Origin: an uncultured Flavobacteriales bacterium
GTDB taxonomy: Bacteria > Bacteroidota > Bacteroidia > Flavobacteriales_G > Salibacteraceae
Reading direction: 5' to 3'
Length of the DNA: 64,000 nt
Assembly: GCA_905479105.1 (NCBI GenBank)
Contig: CAJQLE010000002.1
Coordinates: 310,001-374,000 of the forward strand
Below the pieces are notes generated by a model. That model was not told where the DNA came from, did no database searches, and saw nothing but the letters and a program-made list of their open reading frames with translations. Positions 1 through 9,159 of this stretch are shown piece after piece. Every line of letters begins with the position of its first letter. Within the stretch, counting starts at the first letter, position 1. Position numbers and translations under genes: made by a program.

Positions 1-621
1 AGCGCAGACATTGTTGATTCACTCTACTTGCCAGAAAAAAAAGGTGGTGAAATAGTTGATCAAGAGCCTATCGGTGGTTCATTCGTTAAAACTGGCCGGA
101 AAATATATTTGACGATATCTCGTTATGGAGCTCCTATGGTTAAGCTGCCAAACATTATTGATCAAACTCTGCCCTTGGCTATGGCGAAATTGAAATCATA
201 TGACATTAATGTGGATCAAATAATAAATAAGCCAAGTGATTGCACAGACTGCGTAATTGGAGTGGAAATGAATGGAAAAAAACTTGTCGCAGGATCTAAA
301 CTCTCCAAGGGTTCTAAAATTAACCTAATCGTTGGTGAAGGTGCTACCGGAGAAAAAATATCCATTCCTATGCTTTATGGACTGTCATTAGACGAAGCTC
401 AAAAGCTGTTAAACTTAGATGGCCTTAACATTGGTGCTACTCCATATATAGATTGTGAAAATTCTGAAGACAGCTTAAATGCCAAAGTGTTTCGTCAAAA
501 CCCTGCACCATCTGAAAACACTATGACAACCAGAGGCTCTTCCATTGACTTGTATTTAACCTCAGATTATTCGCAAATACCCGAAGTTAATCTTGACTCC
601 ATAAAATCATTATTGAAGTGA
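1..621 (+). CDS. PASTA-domain protein, C-terminal part (5' end outside window)
   Basis: The reading frame is open to the first base of the window, so the gene starts upstream; a TTG at 28 is only an internal codon. At least two PASTA repeats are visible, one around the residues VKLPNIIDQTLPLAMAKLKS and one around IPMLYGLSLDEAQKLLN, ending in a short tail. PASTA repeats bind peptidoglycan or muropeptides on the outer face of the inner membrane; an N-terminal membrane anchor is probably in the missing part. The stop overlaps the start of the next gene by four bases, and rluD follows, a grouping often seen in Bacteroidota. The exact role is not known. Confidence 0.85.
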   Translation, partial: SADIVDSLYLPEKKGGEIVDQEPIGGSFVKTGRKIYLTISRYGAPMVKLPNIIDQTLPLAMAKLKSYDINVDQIINKPSDCTDCVIGVEMNGKKLVAGSKLSKGSKINLIVGEGATGEKISIPMLYGLSLDEAQKLLNLDGLNIGATPYIDCENSEDSLNAKVFRQNPAPSENTMTTRGSSIDLYLTSDYSQIPEVNLDSIKSLLK

Positions 622-2828
622 AGAACTTGAATCATTTAGCACTATTTCTTCTCCTATTTTGGATAGCCTGTGATTCAGGTGCCCAAGAAACACTTCGCGA
701 TTTAACCTACAGTTTACCTCAATCTTCAACTGCTAAAGAAGTATCAAAAAATACTGAAAGAATAAACCTCGTAAAACATCCATTCATATATGTTATTGAC
801 ACACTATCCCTCCCTTTTTTCGATGATTTCACAAGGGATAAGGTTAAAAAGTACGAGGCTAAAAAGAATGATAATAATGTTTCGTTGAAGATCAATTATG
901 ACTTTTCTGTGAACGGTCAAACTCCAAAAACACTTGAATATCGAACCGAGCCCACCTTTTCAATTTTAAGAACTTTATCTGGGGACATCATTGAATCGGA
1001 GAATCCAACACTTTACATCAATCTATTTGAAGAAGGGAAATTAGTAGCTAGAGACACTGGTTGGACCAACTTAATTACTGAGTTTGACCAAAGTAGTGGC
1101 ATAGTAACGTATGATACCCTTTTAGCAGAACGAACCTTGATCAATACTCCTGACACTTTTTATCGGGTGGCTGATGACTTTACGCTTTGGACACCTGCTA
1201 TTGATTCTTTTGACTCTGCCCGTGCCGCGCCACTGATTAACAACACATTCGCTAAGAACCCAATAACTCAAGGTGTGGCGACTTTTGATGGAACAAATAG
1301 ATTGGGAAACCCATATGACCAAACATCCGAGACAACATATGGTATCTGTGATATGCTTCTTTCTAAGCCTATATACCTTGATTCGAACATGGAGGATGTG
1401 TATTTGAGCTTCTTTTATCAAGCTGGTGGAAATGGAAACCTTCCAGAAGAGGAAGATTCGCTCGTTTTAGAGTTTTTTGATTTAGCTGATTCAACATGGA
1501 GGTTTGCTTGGAAAGCTCAAGGCCCCGAGGAAGAAGACAGTCTGTTCTCAGATCAGGTATTTCTAAAAATTGATGGTCGAAAATATTTGCAAACTGGATT
1601 CAGATTCAGATTCAAAAATTACGGCACTCAGTCAGGAAGTTTAGATCACTGGCATATCGATTACGTGCGACTGGATAAAAATCGCGACACACTAGCGGAT
1701 GACACAACACTGAACGATGTAGCCTTTATAAGTGGGATAAAATCCTTTCTTAGCCCCTATGTCTCGGTCCCATACTCTCACTATAACGCTGACCCTAATT
1801 TTTTTGACGCCTCTTCTGTTTCAGTTGTCAACTCAAATTTGAGTGCCCTCAACCTAGTTCTTGGCGGCTTGCGTTATGAAATTTTTGATGAATCTGGCAG
1901 CCTAATCCTATCCGAGATTACAGTAGATCCTAATATTTCTCCGAGAACCGTGCGTAAAACTAATTACCCCATTTCCGTTTCTCCAATTTTTCCTGACCTA
2001 GGAACAAAATTTGCCGAGTTTCCTTATCTCTCGAGATTTACATCAACGGGAGTAGGTAATAATTTCAACATCAATGATACCATACACGGCTCTCAATATT
2101 TTGGAGATTACTATGCCTATGATGATGGTTCTGCCGAAAAAGCTTACGCTCTAACTGGCGCGGGTGTTAGACTTGCTTGCGAGTTTAACAGTCCCACAGA
2201 AGACTCGTTAAAGGGGTTTCTTTTCAACTTCCCTAGGATGCTTCACAACGATAATGAAGACCTGACTATTGAACTTCTTATATGGACAGACCTATTTGAC
2301 GATCCGATTTATACTGCAGAATTATCAGTGGAACCTCTTTACACGAATGCAAATGAGTTTATTAGAATACCGCTCGATCAACCAGTAAATGTAGAAGGTC
2401 AATTTTTCATCGGATACAGACAAATCGAGGCAACAAAAATTTACATTGGTTTTGATGTAAACACAAATAACGTTCAAAAGCTAAACTACCAAATAGGAGA
2501 AACTTGGTATACAAGCTCATTTCAAGGTTCGTTGATGCTTCGTCCTGATTTTGGGGATGGTCAAATACTTGGAAACCAAGAACAAACTGCAAGAAACGAA
2601 AGCTTCACAGTATATCCCAACCCCGCTCAAAATGAGGTTACAATTAATATTGAAGCTTCTACAGTGAAGTCAGTAAACGTATATGATATTTCTGGTAGGA
2701 TATTCAATATTTCTAGAACGGACTTGAATAAGCTCAATGTTTCTAATTTATCGAACGGAGCATATTTTATCCAAATAATTACAACTGACAATCGATCTCT
2801 TACTCAAAAGCTAATAGTAAGCCATTAA
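618..2828 (+). CDS. Secreted protein with T9SS type A C-terminal sorting domain
   Basis: The protein has 736 residues, starts at GTG overlapping the upstream stop (GTGA), and begins with a signal peptide ending near the residues DSGAQ. The large middle part has no motif I recognise; it is rich in Asp, Asn, Ser and Thr, as in many exported Bacteroidota proteins. The last 80 or so residues form a clear T9SS type A sorting domain: VYPNPAQNEVTI, then VYDISGR, then LSNGAYFIQI and a basic C-terminus. It should be exported by Sec, carried over the outer membrane by T9SS and attached to the surface or released. It sits between the PASTA gene (4-bp overlap) and rluD (5-bp gap), so all three are probably cotranscribed. 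Confidence 0.85.
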   Translation: MKNLNHLALFLLLFWIACDSGAQETLRDLTYSLPQSSTAKEVSKNTERINLVKHPFIYVIDTLSLPFFDDFTRDKVKKYEAKKNDNNVSLKINYDFSVNGQTPKTLEYRTEPTFSILRTLSGDIIESENPTLYINLFEEGKLVARDTGWTNLITEFDQSSGIVTYDTLLAERTLINTPDTFYRVADDFTLWTPAIDSFDSARAAPLINNTFAKNPITQGVATFDGTNRLGNPYDQTSETTYGICDMLLSKPIYLDSNMEDVYLSFFYQAGGNGNLPEEEDSLVLEFFDLADSTWRFAWKAQGPEEEDSLFSDQVFLKIDGRKYLQTGFRFRFKNYGTQSGSLDHWHIDYVRLDKNRDTLADDTTLNDVAFISGIKSFLSPYVSVPYSHYNADPNFFDASSVSVVNSNLSALNLVLGGLRYEIFDESGSLILSEITVDPNISPRTVRKTNYPISVSPIFPDLGTKFAEFPYLSRFTSTGVGNNFNINDTIHGSQYFGDYYAYDDGSAEKAYALTGAGVRLACEFNSPTEDSLKGFLFNFPRMLHNDNEDLTIELLIWTDLFDDPIYTAELSVEPLYTNANEFIRIPLDQPVNVEGQFFIGYRQIEATKIYIGFDVNTNNVQKLNYQIGETWYTSSFQGSLMLRPDFGDGQILGNQEQTARNESFTVYPNPAQNEVTINIEASTVKSVNVYDISGRIFNISRTDLNKLNVSNLSNGAYFIQIITTDNRSLTQKLIVSH

Positions 2829-2833
2829 TAATT

Positions 2834-3883
2834 ATGACCAACTATTACTCCGAAGATGAAGAGCAAGATGAAGAAGACAGTTTCGAACACTTCAAAGTCG
2901 TTGCTGACCCGGGACAAACTCCTCTGAGAGTTGACAAGTTTCTTATTGATCGAATTCCTCAACTATCAAGAAGCCGAATATCTGCTGCATCGAAAAACGG
3001 CAATGTTGTTGTAAACGGGGTTTCAGTAAAGCAGAACTATAAAGTGAAGCCTAATGACTCGGTTTCACTCGTTTTCGCCCATCCAAAAAGAGAACTTAAG
3101 TTAATATCTCAAGACATACCGCTGGACATCGTCTACGAAGACGATTTCCTTCTGGTGATTAATAAACCAGCAAACTTTGTCGTACACCCTGGACATGGGA
3201 ATTATTCTGGAACCCTTGTAAACGCTCTTATTTTCCACTTCGGGAACCTTCCGACAAATCAAAAAAGTGAAACCGCCTATCCAGGCCTGGTTCATAGAAT
3301 TGATAAAGACACCACTGGGCTTCTTGTAATCGCGAAACAAGAAGAAACTTTGACCAATCTAGCTGCCCAGTTTTTTGACAGAACTACAGCCAGGTATTAC
3401 TATGCTATCGTATGGGGCGATATGGAAGAAGATGAAGGAACTATTGTAGGTAATATTGGTAGATCTCATTACGATAGAAAGCAAATGACCGTCTATCCTA
3501 ATGGCGAAGAAGGGAAGCATGCTATCACCCATTTCAAAGTCCTTGAGCGCTTAGGATATGTAACACTAATACGTTGCAAACTCGATACGGGAAGAACACA
3601 TCAAATTAGAGCTCACCTAAAATATATTGGACATACACTTTTTGGTGACGAACGCTACGGTGGAAATAAGATTCTAAAGGGTACAACCTTTTCTAAGTAC
3701 CGTCAATTTGTGGAAAACTGCTTTCAGATCCTTCCTCGTCAAGCTTTACATGCGAAATCTTTAGGATTTACGCATCCCATAACTCAAAAATGGATGGAGT
3801 TTGAATCTGAGCTACCTCAGGACATGGTCGAAGTTTTAGAAAAATGGAGAACCTATGTTAAAGCAAAGACAGTTAATGGCTAG
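2834..3883 (+). CDS. rluD: Large-subunit rRNA pseudouridine synthase, RluA/RluD family
   Basis: The protein has 349 residues. It converts uridines of 23S rRNA to pseudouridine; RluD proper modifies helix 69 (positions 1911/1915/1917 in E. coli). An acidic leader of about 20 residues is followed by an S4 RNA-binding domain (about 30-90) and the catalytic domain with HRIDKDTTGLLVIAK, which holds the essential Asp, then GRTHQIRAHL and GDERYGG. The gene lies 5 bp behind the T9SS protein gene and shares its operon. Its stop codon interlocks with that of the decayed porP/sprF remnant on the other strand. Family assignment is secure; the exact target uridines are inferred. Confidence 0.93.
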   Translation: MTNYYSEDEEQDEEDSFEHFKVVADPGQTPLRVDKFLIDRIPQLSRSRISAASKNGNVVVNGVSVKQNYKVKPNDSVSLVFAHPKRELKLISQDIPLDIVYEDDFLLVINKPANFVVHPGHGNYSGTLVNALIFHFGNLPTNQKSETAYPGLVHRIDKDTTGLLVIAKQEETLTNLAAQFFDRTTARYYYAIVWGDMEEDEGTIVGNIGRSHYDRKQMTVYPNGEEGKHAITHFKVLERLGYVTLIRCKLDTGRTHQIRAHLKYIGHTLFGDERYGGNKILKGTTFSKYRQFVENCFQILPRQALHAKSLGFTHPITQKWMEFESELPQDMVEVLEKWRTYVKAKTVNG

Positions 3884-4241
3884 AATTTTGCACAAGGAAT
3901 AATAAACCTGCTGCGCCTTCTTTTACGCTTTTTTCTGTCGCTGGCTATTTCGTAGATAACAGATATTTCATGCGCGCCTCCAGAGTTGGTGATCAATTTT
4001 GAAACTGATAAGTCATACGTATAGCCAAAGACCAAATCTTATACTTAAAATAAGCTCCTGCATCAAGTTGATCCCATTTGCCTTGAGCCTTATAATTATC
4101 AACAAATGTCACCGTTGAAATATCTTTCTTCTTTACGCTCTTCTTTATCGTGACATTATAACCGCCACGCAAGGAAAACCTCATTGGAAGCCTGCTCTCT
4201 AATCCAAGATGATAATGCTTGATTATCAGATAAAAAAATAA
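3880..4241 (-). pseudogene. porP/sprF-like T9SS outer-membrane protein remnant, frameshifted
   Basis: Two reading frames on the minus strand together give the C-terminal part of a PorP/SprF-family barrel. The first frame (about 4241 down to 3993) holds FSLRGGYNVTIKKSVKKK and NYKAQGKWDQLDAGAYFKY, the family's typical 'QGK.DQLD.G' strand. A second frame (about 4060 down to 3880) holds FGYTYDLSVSKL, GGAHEIS and a basic tail ending in PCAKF, the typical C-terminus, with stop TAG at 3882-3880. The strand normally containing WYRGIP between these parts is absent, so an out-of-frame internal deletion joins them near 4060-4050. The N-terminal half, about 150 or more residues, is missing. The stop interlocks with that of rluD. 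Such proteins work with T9SS cargo; this copy cannot be functional. Confidence 0.8.
4220..4238. repeat. 19-bp motif shared with 22447-22465, copy 1
   Basis: TGATTATCAGATAAAAAAA occurs here and again at 22447-22465. Its core TCTGATTATCAGA (complete at the second copy) is nearly palindromic and followed by an A run. This copy marks the upstream end of the porP/sprF remnant. Confidence 0.5.
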
Positions 4242-4266
4242 TTACCTTAGCTCAAATCCTTTTAGT

Positions 4267-5760
4267 TTGGAACACTACAATATTTGTGTAATTGGAGGTG
4301 GCCCCTCAGGTTACGCTGCAGCCATGAGAGCTATAGACTTTGGAAAGAAAGTCGTACTAATAGAAAAAGGAAAGGTAGGAGGAGCCGCCATCTATGATGG
4401 GGCATTAACTTCTAAAACTACTTGGGAGCTTTCCACCAAAATATCATCCATCAACGAAATGTTATCGGCTCATGACAGACCGCTCTTCGAGATGCAATGG
4501 GATGACGTGCAGCAAACAGTGAAGGAGGCAATTTTCGACAGGAAGCAGCAATACTCTGCTCACATCAAACTATTACAAGAAGAAACTTCCACTGTCAGAT
4601 TTAGATATGCACGCGGAAAAGCCAAATTTTTGAGCCCTTATGAAATTGAAATCACAAGTAAGAAAGGGGTTGAAGTCATCCATGCAGATCATACGATCAT
4701 TGCTACTGGAAGTCGCCCTAGAAAACTTCCAACGATAGAAGTTGATGAAAAAATTATCATGACTTCCGATGGCATTCATCACATTGACCGATATCCAAAG
4801 AGTCTCGTTATTTTAGGTGCTGGAGTTATTGGTTGTGAATATGCAACCATCTTTTCAAATTTCAATAAGACCAAGGTTTACCTCATTGACCGTGCCGACC
4901 GAATCTTACCTTTTGAAGATGAGGATATTGCGAAAATGGTGGGTGACAATCTTAAAGAAAAAGGTGTGACCATTCACAGCACAGCCAAGCTTGAACGCAT
5001 GGAAATTATTGATGGTGAAGTCGAATATGAAATCAGTAATAATGATGGCACACGAGAAGTGATTCGGGTTGAAAAAGCGCTCTTATCCGTTGGAAGAATA
5101 CCAAATACCGAATCACTAGGACTTGAAAACGCAGGCGTTACAGTAACAGACAGAAACTACATCACTGAAAAAGACACCAAAACCAATGTTCCAAACATCT
5201 ATGCTGTAGGTGACGTCTCCGGGCATATTGCTCTTGTAAACATGGGGGAAATTGAAGCTAGACATGCCGTGGAAAGAATAGTCGACTATAAAGAATTAGA
5301 CACTTCTGTTTCTTACGACAATATCTGTACAATAATGTTTCTCAATCCTGAAGTGGCAGCCGTGGGATTAAACGAGCAGCAATGCGTGGAAAAAGGACTA
5401 CCTATAAAAGTAGTGAAACTTGATTTTAGCTGCATTGCCAGAGCCATCGCCATGAGAAAGACTCAAGGCTTTTTCAAGATTATAGTCACAGACGATGATG
5501 AAATGAAAATTTTAGGCATGAGAGCTATTGGTGAGCATGCATCAAGTGCCATCCAAGCCATCGGACTATTAATTAAAATGGATGAGTCAATCGAAGTGCT
5601 TGCAGATTTAGTGCACCCTCATCCATCAATTATTGAAGGCATTCAGGAATGCGTGAGGATGCTTTTGAATAAATCAATCTTTAAATCCGCAGTGTTTAAA
5701 GATGCGATGCAATGTTACCGCAGAAAAGCTGAATTAATTGAGGACCTCCAAGAGCTTTAA
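4267..5760 (+). CDS. Pyridine nucleotide-disulfide oxidoreductase-family flavoprotein lacking the active disulfide
   Basis: The protein has 497 residues and starts at TTG; no ATG precedes the FAD motif, and only the TTG start keeps CVIGGGPSGYAAAMRA intact. The fold order is that of dihydrolipoamide dehydrogenase and soluble transhydrogenase: FAD motif (residues 6-20), ATGSRPR (about 148), second dinucleotide-binding motif LGAGVIGCEYA (about 182), the FAD-contact motif IYAVGDVSG (about 315), and a dimerisation domain with HPHPSIIEG that keeps the His...Glu pair. The CxxxxC disulfide site is replaced by VGGAAIYDGALTSK, so classical disulfide chemistry is impossible. A transhydrogenase-like or NAD(P)H:acceptor activity is an inference. 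It converges with the next gene, with stops interlocked in TTAA. Confidence 0.82.
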   Translation: MEHYNICVIGGGPSGYAAAMRAIDFGKKVVLIEKGKVGGAAIYDGALTSKTTWELSTKISSINEMLSAHDRPLFEMQWDDVQQTVKEAIFDRKQQYSAHIKLLQEETSTVRFRYARGKAKFLSPYEIEITSKKGVEVIHADHTIIATGSRPRKLPTIEVDEKIIMTSDGIHHIDRYPKSLVILGAGVIGCEYATIFSNFNKTKVYLIDRADRILPFEDEDIAKMVGDNLKEKGVTIHSTAKLERMEIIDGEVEYEISNNDGTREVIRVEKALLSVGRIPNTESLGLENAGVTVTDRNYITEKDTKTNVPNIYAVGDVSGHIALVNMGEIEARHAVERIVDYKELDTSVSYDNICTIMFLNPEVAAVGLNEQQCVEKGLPIKVVKLDFSCIARAIAMRKTQGFFKIIVTDDDEMKILGMRAIGEHASSAIQAIGLLIKMDESIEVLADLVHPHPSIIEGIQECVRMLLNKSIFKSAVFKDAMQCYRRKAELIEDLQEL

Positions 5761-6815
5761 GGCACAAGAACAGGATTCCTTGTAAAGGAGCTATCGGTCA
5801 TGGTTAGCATAAATGCAATCAGAGCATTTTTTTCAGAACTATTTAGTCCAAGCCCACCGCTATTGGCTTTCTTCATCAAGACATCTACATTCCTATTGTT
5901 CTGCACACTATCGCTATAGAAGTCTACAACTTGCTCAAGGGTTTGAAATCTGCCATCATGCATATAAGGTGAAGTAAAAGCCAGATTTCGAATTGTTGGA
6001 GTCTTAAACTTGCCGAAATCTGATTGATCATTGGTAACGCTATATAAACCCGATTTTAAATCAGCATCTCCATCAAGGCCATTATTATGGAATGAATTGT
6101 CCGTGGCCAGAATAGAACCATGGCAATGAAAACAATCACCACGTTCAGAGTTAAAAATTATTCTTCCCATTTCTTCCTCTGGTGTAAAAGAAGCCTGCCC
6201 CTTAAGCCACGCATCAAACTTGGTTTCCGAACTTACTAATGTCATCTCGTATTGTACCATCGCTTGAGCGGCCAAATTTGAATCAATGACACTCGTTCCA
6301 AAAGCGGCTTTAAACATCCTTGGATAATCTGAATCGGCTGAAAGTCTTTTGACAGCCTCAATCCATCCCAAATCCATTTCCAATGGATTATTCACAGGTT
6401 GCAAGGCTTGATCTTCTCTAGATTTAGCACGTCCATCCCAAAAAAATTCATTCATCCACGCTATATTGAATATCGGCATAGAATGAAAAGTAGTTGCTGT
6501 GCCATTTGTACCGATACTAAGGGCTCGAGGATCAGAAAATGAGCTTGACTGCAAGTGACAAGAAGCACAAGAAACGTCACGGTTTTTAGATAAAATAGGA
6601 TCAAAAAATAATTTTCTCCCCAATTCCACCCCTTCATTAGTTAAGGCGTTTTGTTGTTCTAGAAAATAATCTGGAAAACCTTGAGGCACCTTCAAATAAT
6701 AGGGCGTTGGCTCAATAGAGTCCGCACTCGAAGGAGAAACATATTTATCCTTTTCGCATTGCGCTAAAGCAAGAATGACAAATGTAAAAACTCCAAACAC
6801 TACAACTTTTTTCAC
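5757..6815 (-). CDS. Di-haem cytochrome c peroxidase, MauG/CcpA family, lipoprotein
   Basis: The protein has 352 residues. A signal peptide ends in a probable lipobox around Cys20 (LALAQC), so it is likely a periplasm-facing lipoprotein. Two c-type haem attachment motifs are visible, CASCH (about 83-87) and CFHCH (about 228-232), together with DPRALS, NNPLEM and YMHDGRF, which are typical of bacterial di-haem peroxidases. These enzymes reduce hydrogen peroxide with electrons from small cytochromes or copper proteins; MauG-like members instead oxidise protein or organic substrates. The gene overlaps the upstream subtilase by four bases (ATGA), showing translational coupling. The peroxide substrate is an inference from the family. 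Confidence 0.88.
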   Translation of the reverse strand: MKKVVVFGVFTFVILALAQCEKDKYVSPSSADSIEPTPYYLKVPQGFPDYFLEQQNALTNEGVELGRKLFFDPILSKNRDVSCASCHLQSSSFSDPRALSIGTNGTATTFHSMPIFNIAWMNEFFWDGRAKSREDQALQPVNNPLEMDLGWIEAVKRLSADSDYPRMFKAAFGTSVIDSNLAAQAMVQYEMTLVSSETKFDAWLKGQASFTPEEEMGRIIFNSERGDCFHCHGSILATDNSFHNNGLDGDADLKSGLYSVTNDQSDFGKFKTPTIRNLAFTSPYMHDGRFQTLEQVVDFYSDSVQNNRNVDVLMKKANSGGLGLNSSEKNALIAFMLTMTDSSFTRNPVLVP

Positions 6816-9103
6816 TTCACGAGCTGAATTAAGCGTTGATCAAGAATTTGAGAATTCTCAATTCTTACTAAATAATTTCCCTGATCAAATCGAGAAAGGT
6901 CAACCTGCTCAGTCTCTCCATTCATCCATGTTTTCAATAGTATCCTACCCGATAAGTCAAAAACGGTGATGTGTGTGTCAGATCCATTAAGTCCAGAAAT
7001 AAATATTGTGCCATTCGAAGGGTTTGGAAAAACCTGAATAGAATTAATCACCACATTCTTACTTCCTACAGGGAATCCCAGAAACACTGACTCAGAATAA
7101 TCGCATCCAATTGCATCCTCAATGGTCAAAGTATAGCTTCCTGATGTCAAAGAAATTAATTGGGCTGTATTATCCCCATTGCTCCAATCATAAATATATG
7201 GTGCTGTACCTCCATTTACTTCGGCTAAAACCGTCCCGTTCGATGCAGTTGAAGGCTGTGGATTAGTAATACTAAAATCTATTGATATCGCATTTGGTTC
7301 AACTATATATATTTCAACTATCGTAGTACATGACGATGTTTGATTAATAGCAGAGACATAATAATAGCCGGAACTCAAATCTGTCTTTGTATTTCCTTGA
7401 CTACCGTCATCCCAAACATATAAATCAGCTCCATTAAGAATAACTGACCCATCTGAACCTCCAGGACAAGTTACATTAGTAGATGATTGCGAAACTATTG
7501 GTCCGGTAATATCGGAAACAGTAAAACTTTTTACAACCGTTTCCGATGAAGCATCTGTTGCCGTTAAAGTGTAAAACCCAGGACATAAATCCGTGATTAG
7601 TGAGGTTGACTCTCCTCCTGACCATAAAAATGAATAAGGTGGAATTCCACCTATAACATTGGCTTGAATAGAGCCATTACATGCACCACAAGCGGAGGCG
7701 TTGATATCGGCCTGGACTGCCAAACATGAATCTAATACACTAGAAACAGCTTTATAAAGATTTAATCTACCCGAAGTTGCTACAAGCCCATCCAAACTCA
7801 TTAATTCGTCAACCCCTTCGTCAAGCAGTTTTGATCTGACATAAAGAGCGAGGCCACCTGGAGAAGCTGAGTATTCGTTCAAAGTCTCTGAACATATAGC
7901 ACTATACATCAAACCGACAGTGCCTGCAACGTGCGGTGTAGCCATTGAAGTGCCGGTAAGCCGGCCATAACCAGAAGGCAATGTTGAGTAAACCTGAGTT
8001 CCAGGTGCGGCTAGATCGATAGTTTGAATGCCAAAAGCAGCGCCATTATTCTTGACATCAGAACTAGTAGAGTTTGTAACACTTAGCAAGAAATCACTAT
8101 CACAAGCAGTAGGAACATCGCCTGCCTGATCGATGTTAATATTCAAGTTTGCGGTAGCTGCTGCACTCAAAACGCCTTCATATCCGAGCGAATCATACAT
8201 TGCGCACCACAACGGATACTCCGCTGGATCGCCATAATCAACACCAAAAGAAGAATTCGTAGCAACAACATATGCACCTTTTTGACCATTGGTTTGGTTG
8301 TAAAGTCTTCGCATGTCAAGGATATAACCATATGCACTAACTACCGTAGATTCAACTGAAGATGCTCCAGAAACAGGCATCACTTTCACATCCCAATTCA
8401 CACCTGTTACACCAATTCCATTATTTCCTTTGGCACCTACTGTGCCAGCAACGTGAGTTCCATGATTATCATTAAAATGAACACCACTATTTAAATATGC
8501 ATTCCACCCTTGAACATCATCTATGTATCCATTCTGATCATCATCGATACCATTAGCGGGGATTTCTAAATAGTTTTTGTAAAAATTTTCTTCGAGATCT
8601 TCTTGTGTGAGCATAAACCCTCCGTCAACTACTGCCACAACAATGGTGTCGCCATATTGAGTCACGCCTCCTGTGGTTAAATCCCATGCTTCTGAAGCGC
8701 TGATATCAGCTGCACCGGAACCACCATTAGAACCATTATTATCGAACGCCCATTGTTCAAAGAATAGAGAGTCATTCGGAAGACTGCGGATGGTTAAATC
8801 AGTATGGTTCAATTGAGCGATATTGACTTTTCTGTTTTTTTCAATTAACAGCAGTGCATCGGCAGTAGAAAGAATACCATCGTCAAAACCAAGCAACCAT
8901 AAATTCAATGATTGGCTTAGTCTCTGCCTAACAATAAAATTCCCATCAGATGATGCATTTTGCGAGGTCAGCCATCCCTCAATTTCCACATCATTTTGAA
9001 ATAAGACCATCAACTCACCTTCAATGTAGTTGATGTCCGAATTTTGGCAAACGGCCAATGTCGAAATGATGAATGCCGCAGCTAGTGTAATTATTGTTTT
9101 CAA
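6812..9103 (-). CDS. Subtilisin-like (S8) serine peptidase with SprB-type repeats and T9SS sorting domain
   Basis: The protein has 763 residues. A signal peptide (residues 1-19) and a propeptide-like stretch to about 115 precede an S8 catalytic domain with all three catalytic residues: Asp160 in VVAVVDGGF, His214 in NDNHGTHVAG and Ser386 in GTSMATPHVAG; Asn283 is the likely oxyanion residue. After about residue 460 come three short Cys/Gly-rich modules (for example GGIPPYSFLWSGG and GGTAPYIYDWSNG), like the SprB repeats of surface proteins. The C-terminus is a T9SS type A domain (VFPNPSNGTIFI, VFDLSGRI, GNYLVRIE). It is probably a cell-surface or secreted protease. It heads a two-gene operon with the di-haem peroxidase. 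Confidence 0.92.
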   Translation of the reverse strand: MKTIITLAAAFIISTLAVCQNSDINYIEGELMVLFQNDVEIEGWLTSQNASSDGNFIVRQRLSQSLNLWLLGFDDGILSTADALLLIEKNRKVNIAQLNHTDLTIRSLPNDSLFFEQWAFDNNGSNGGSGAADISASEAWDLTTGGVTQYGDTIVVAVVDGGFMLTQEDLEENFYKNYLEIPANGIDDDQNGYIDDVQGWNAYLNSGVHFNDNHGTHVAGTVGAKGNNGIGVTGVNWDVKVMPVSGASSVESTVVSAYGYILDMRRLYNQTNGQKGAYVVATNSSFGVDYGDPAEYPLWCAMYDSLGYEGVLSAAATANLNINIDQAGDVPTACDSDFLLSVTNSTSSDVKNNGAAFGIQTIDLAAPGTQVYSTLPSGYGRLTGTSMATPHVAGTVGLMYSAICSETLNEYSASPGGLALYVRSKLLDEGVDELMSLDGLVATSGRLNLYKAVSSVLDSCLAVQADINASACGACNGSIQANVIGGIPPYSFLWSGGESTSLITDLCPGFYTLTATDASSETVVKSFTVSDITGPIVSQSSTNVTCPGGSDGSVILNGADLYVWDDGSQGNTKTDLSSGYYYVSAINQTSSCTTIVEIYIVEPNAISIDFSITNPQPSTASNGTVLAEVNGGTAPYIYDWSNGDNTAQLISLTSGSYTLTIEDAIGCDYSESVFLGFPVGSKNVVINSIQVFPNPSNGTIFISGLNGSDTHITVFDLSGRILLKTWMNGETEQVDLSRFDQGNYLVRIENSQILDQRLIQLVK

Positions 9104-9159
9104 ATCAATTCTTTAATTAATAAGACGAAAATCGTTTAATAAAGTTGAATTTTGGCAAT

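Noticed and set aside
4267-5760. Annotation as dihydrolipoyl dehydrogenase (E3)
   Set aside because: The catalytic CxxxxC disulfide is absent, so the E3 reaction is not supported.
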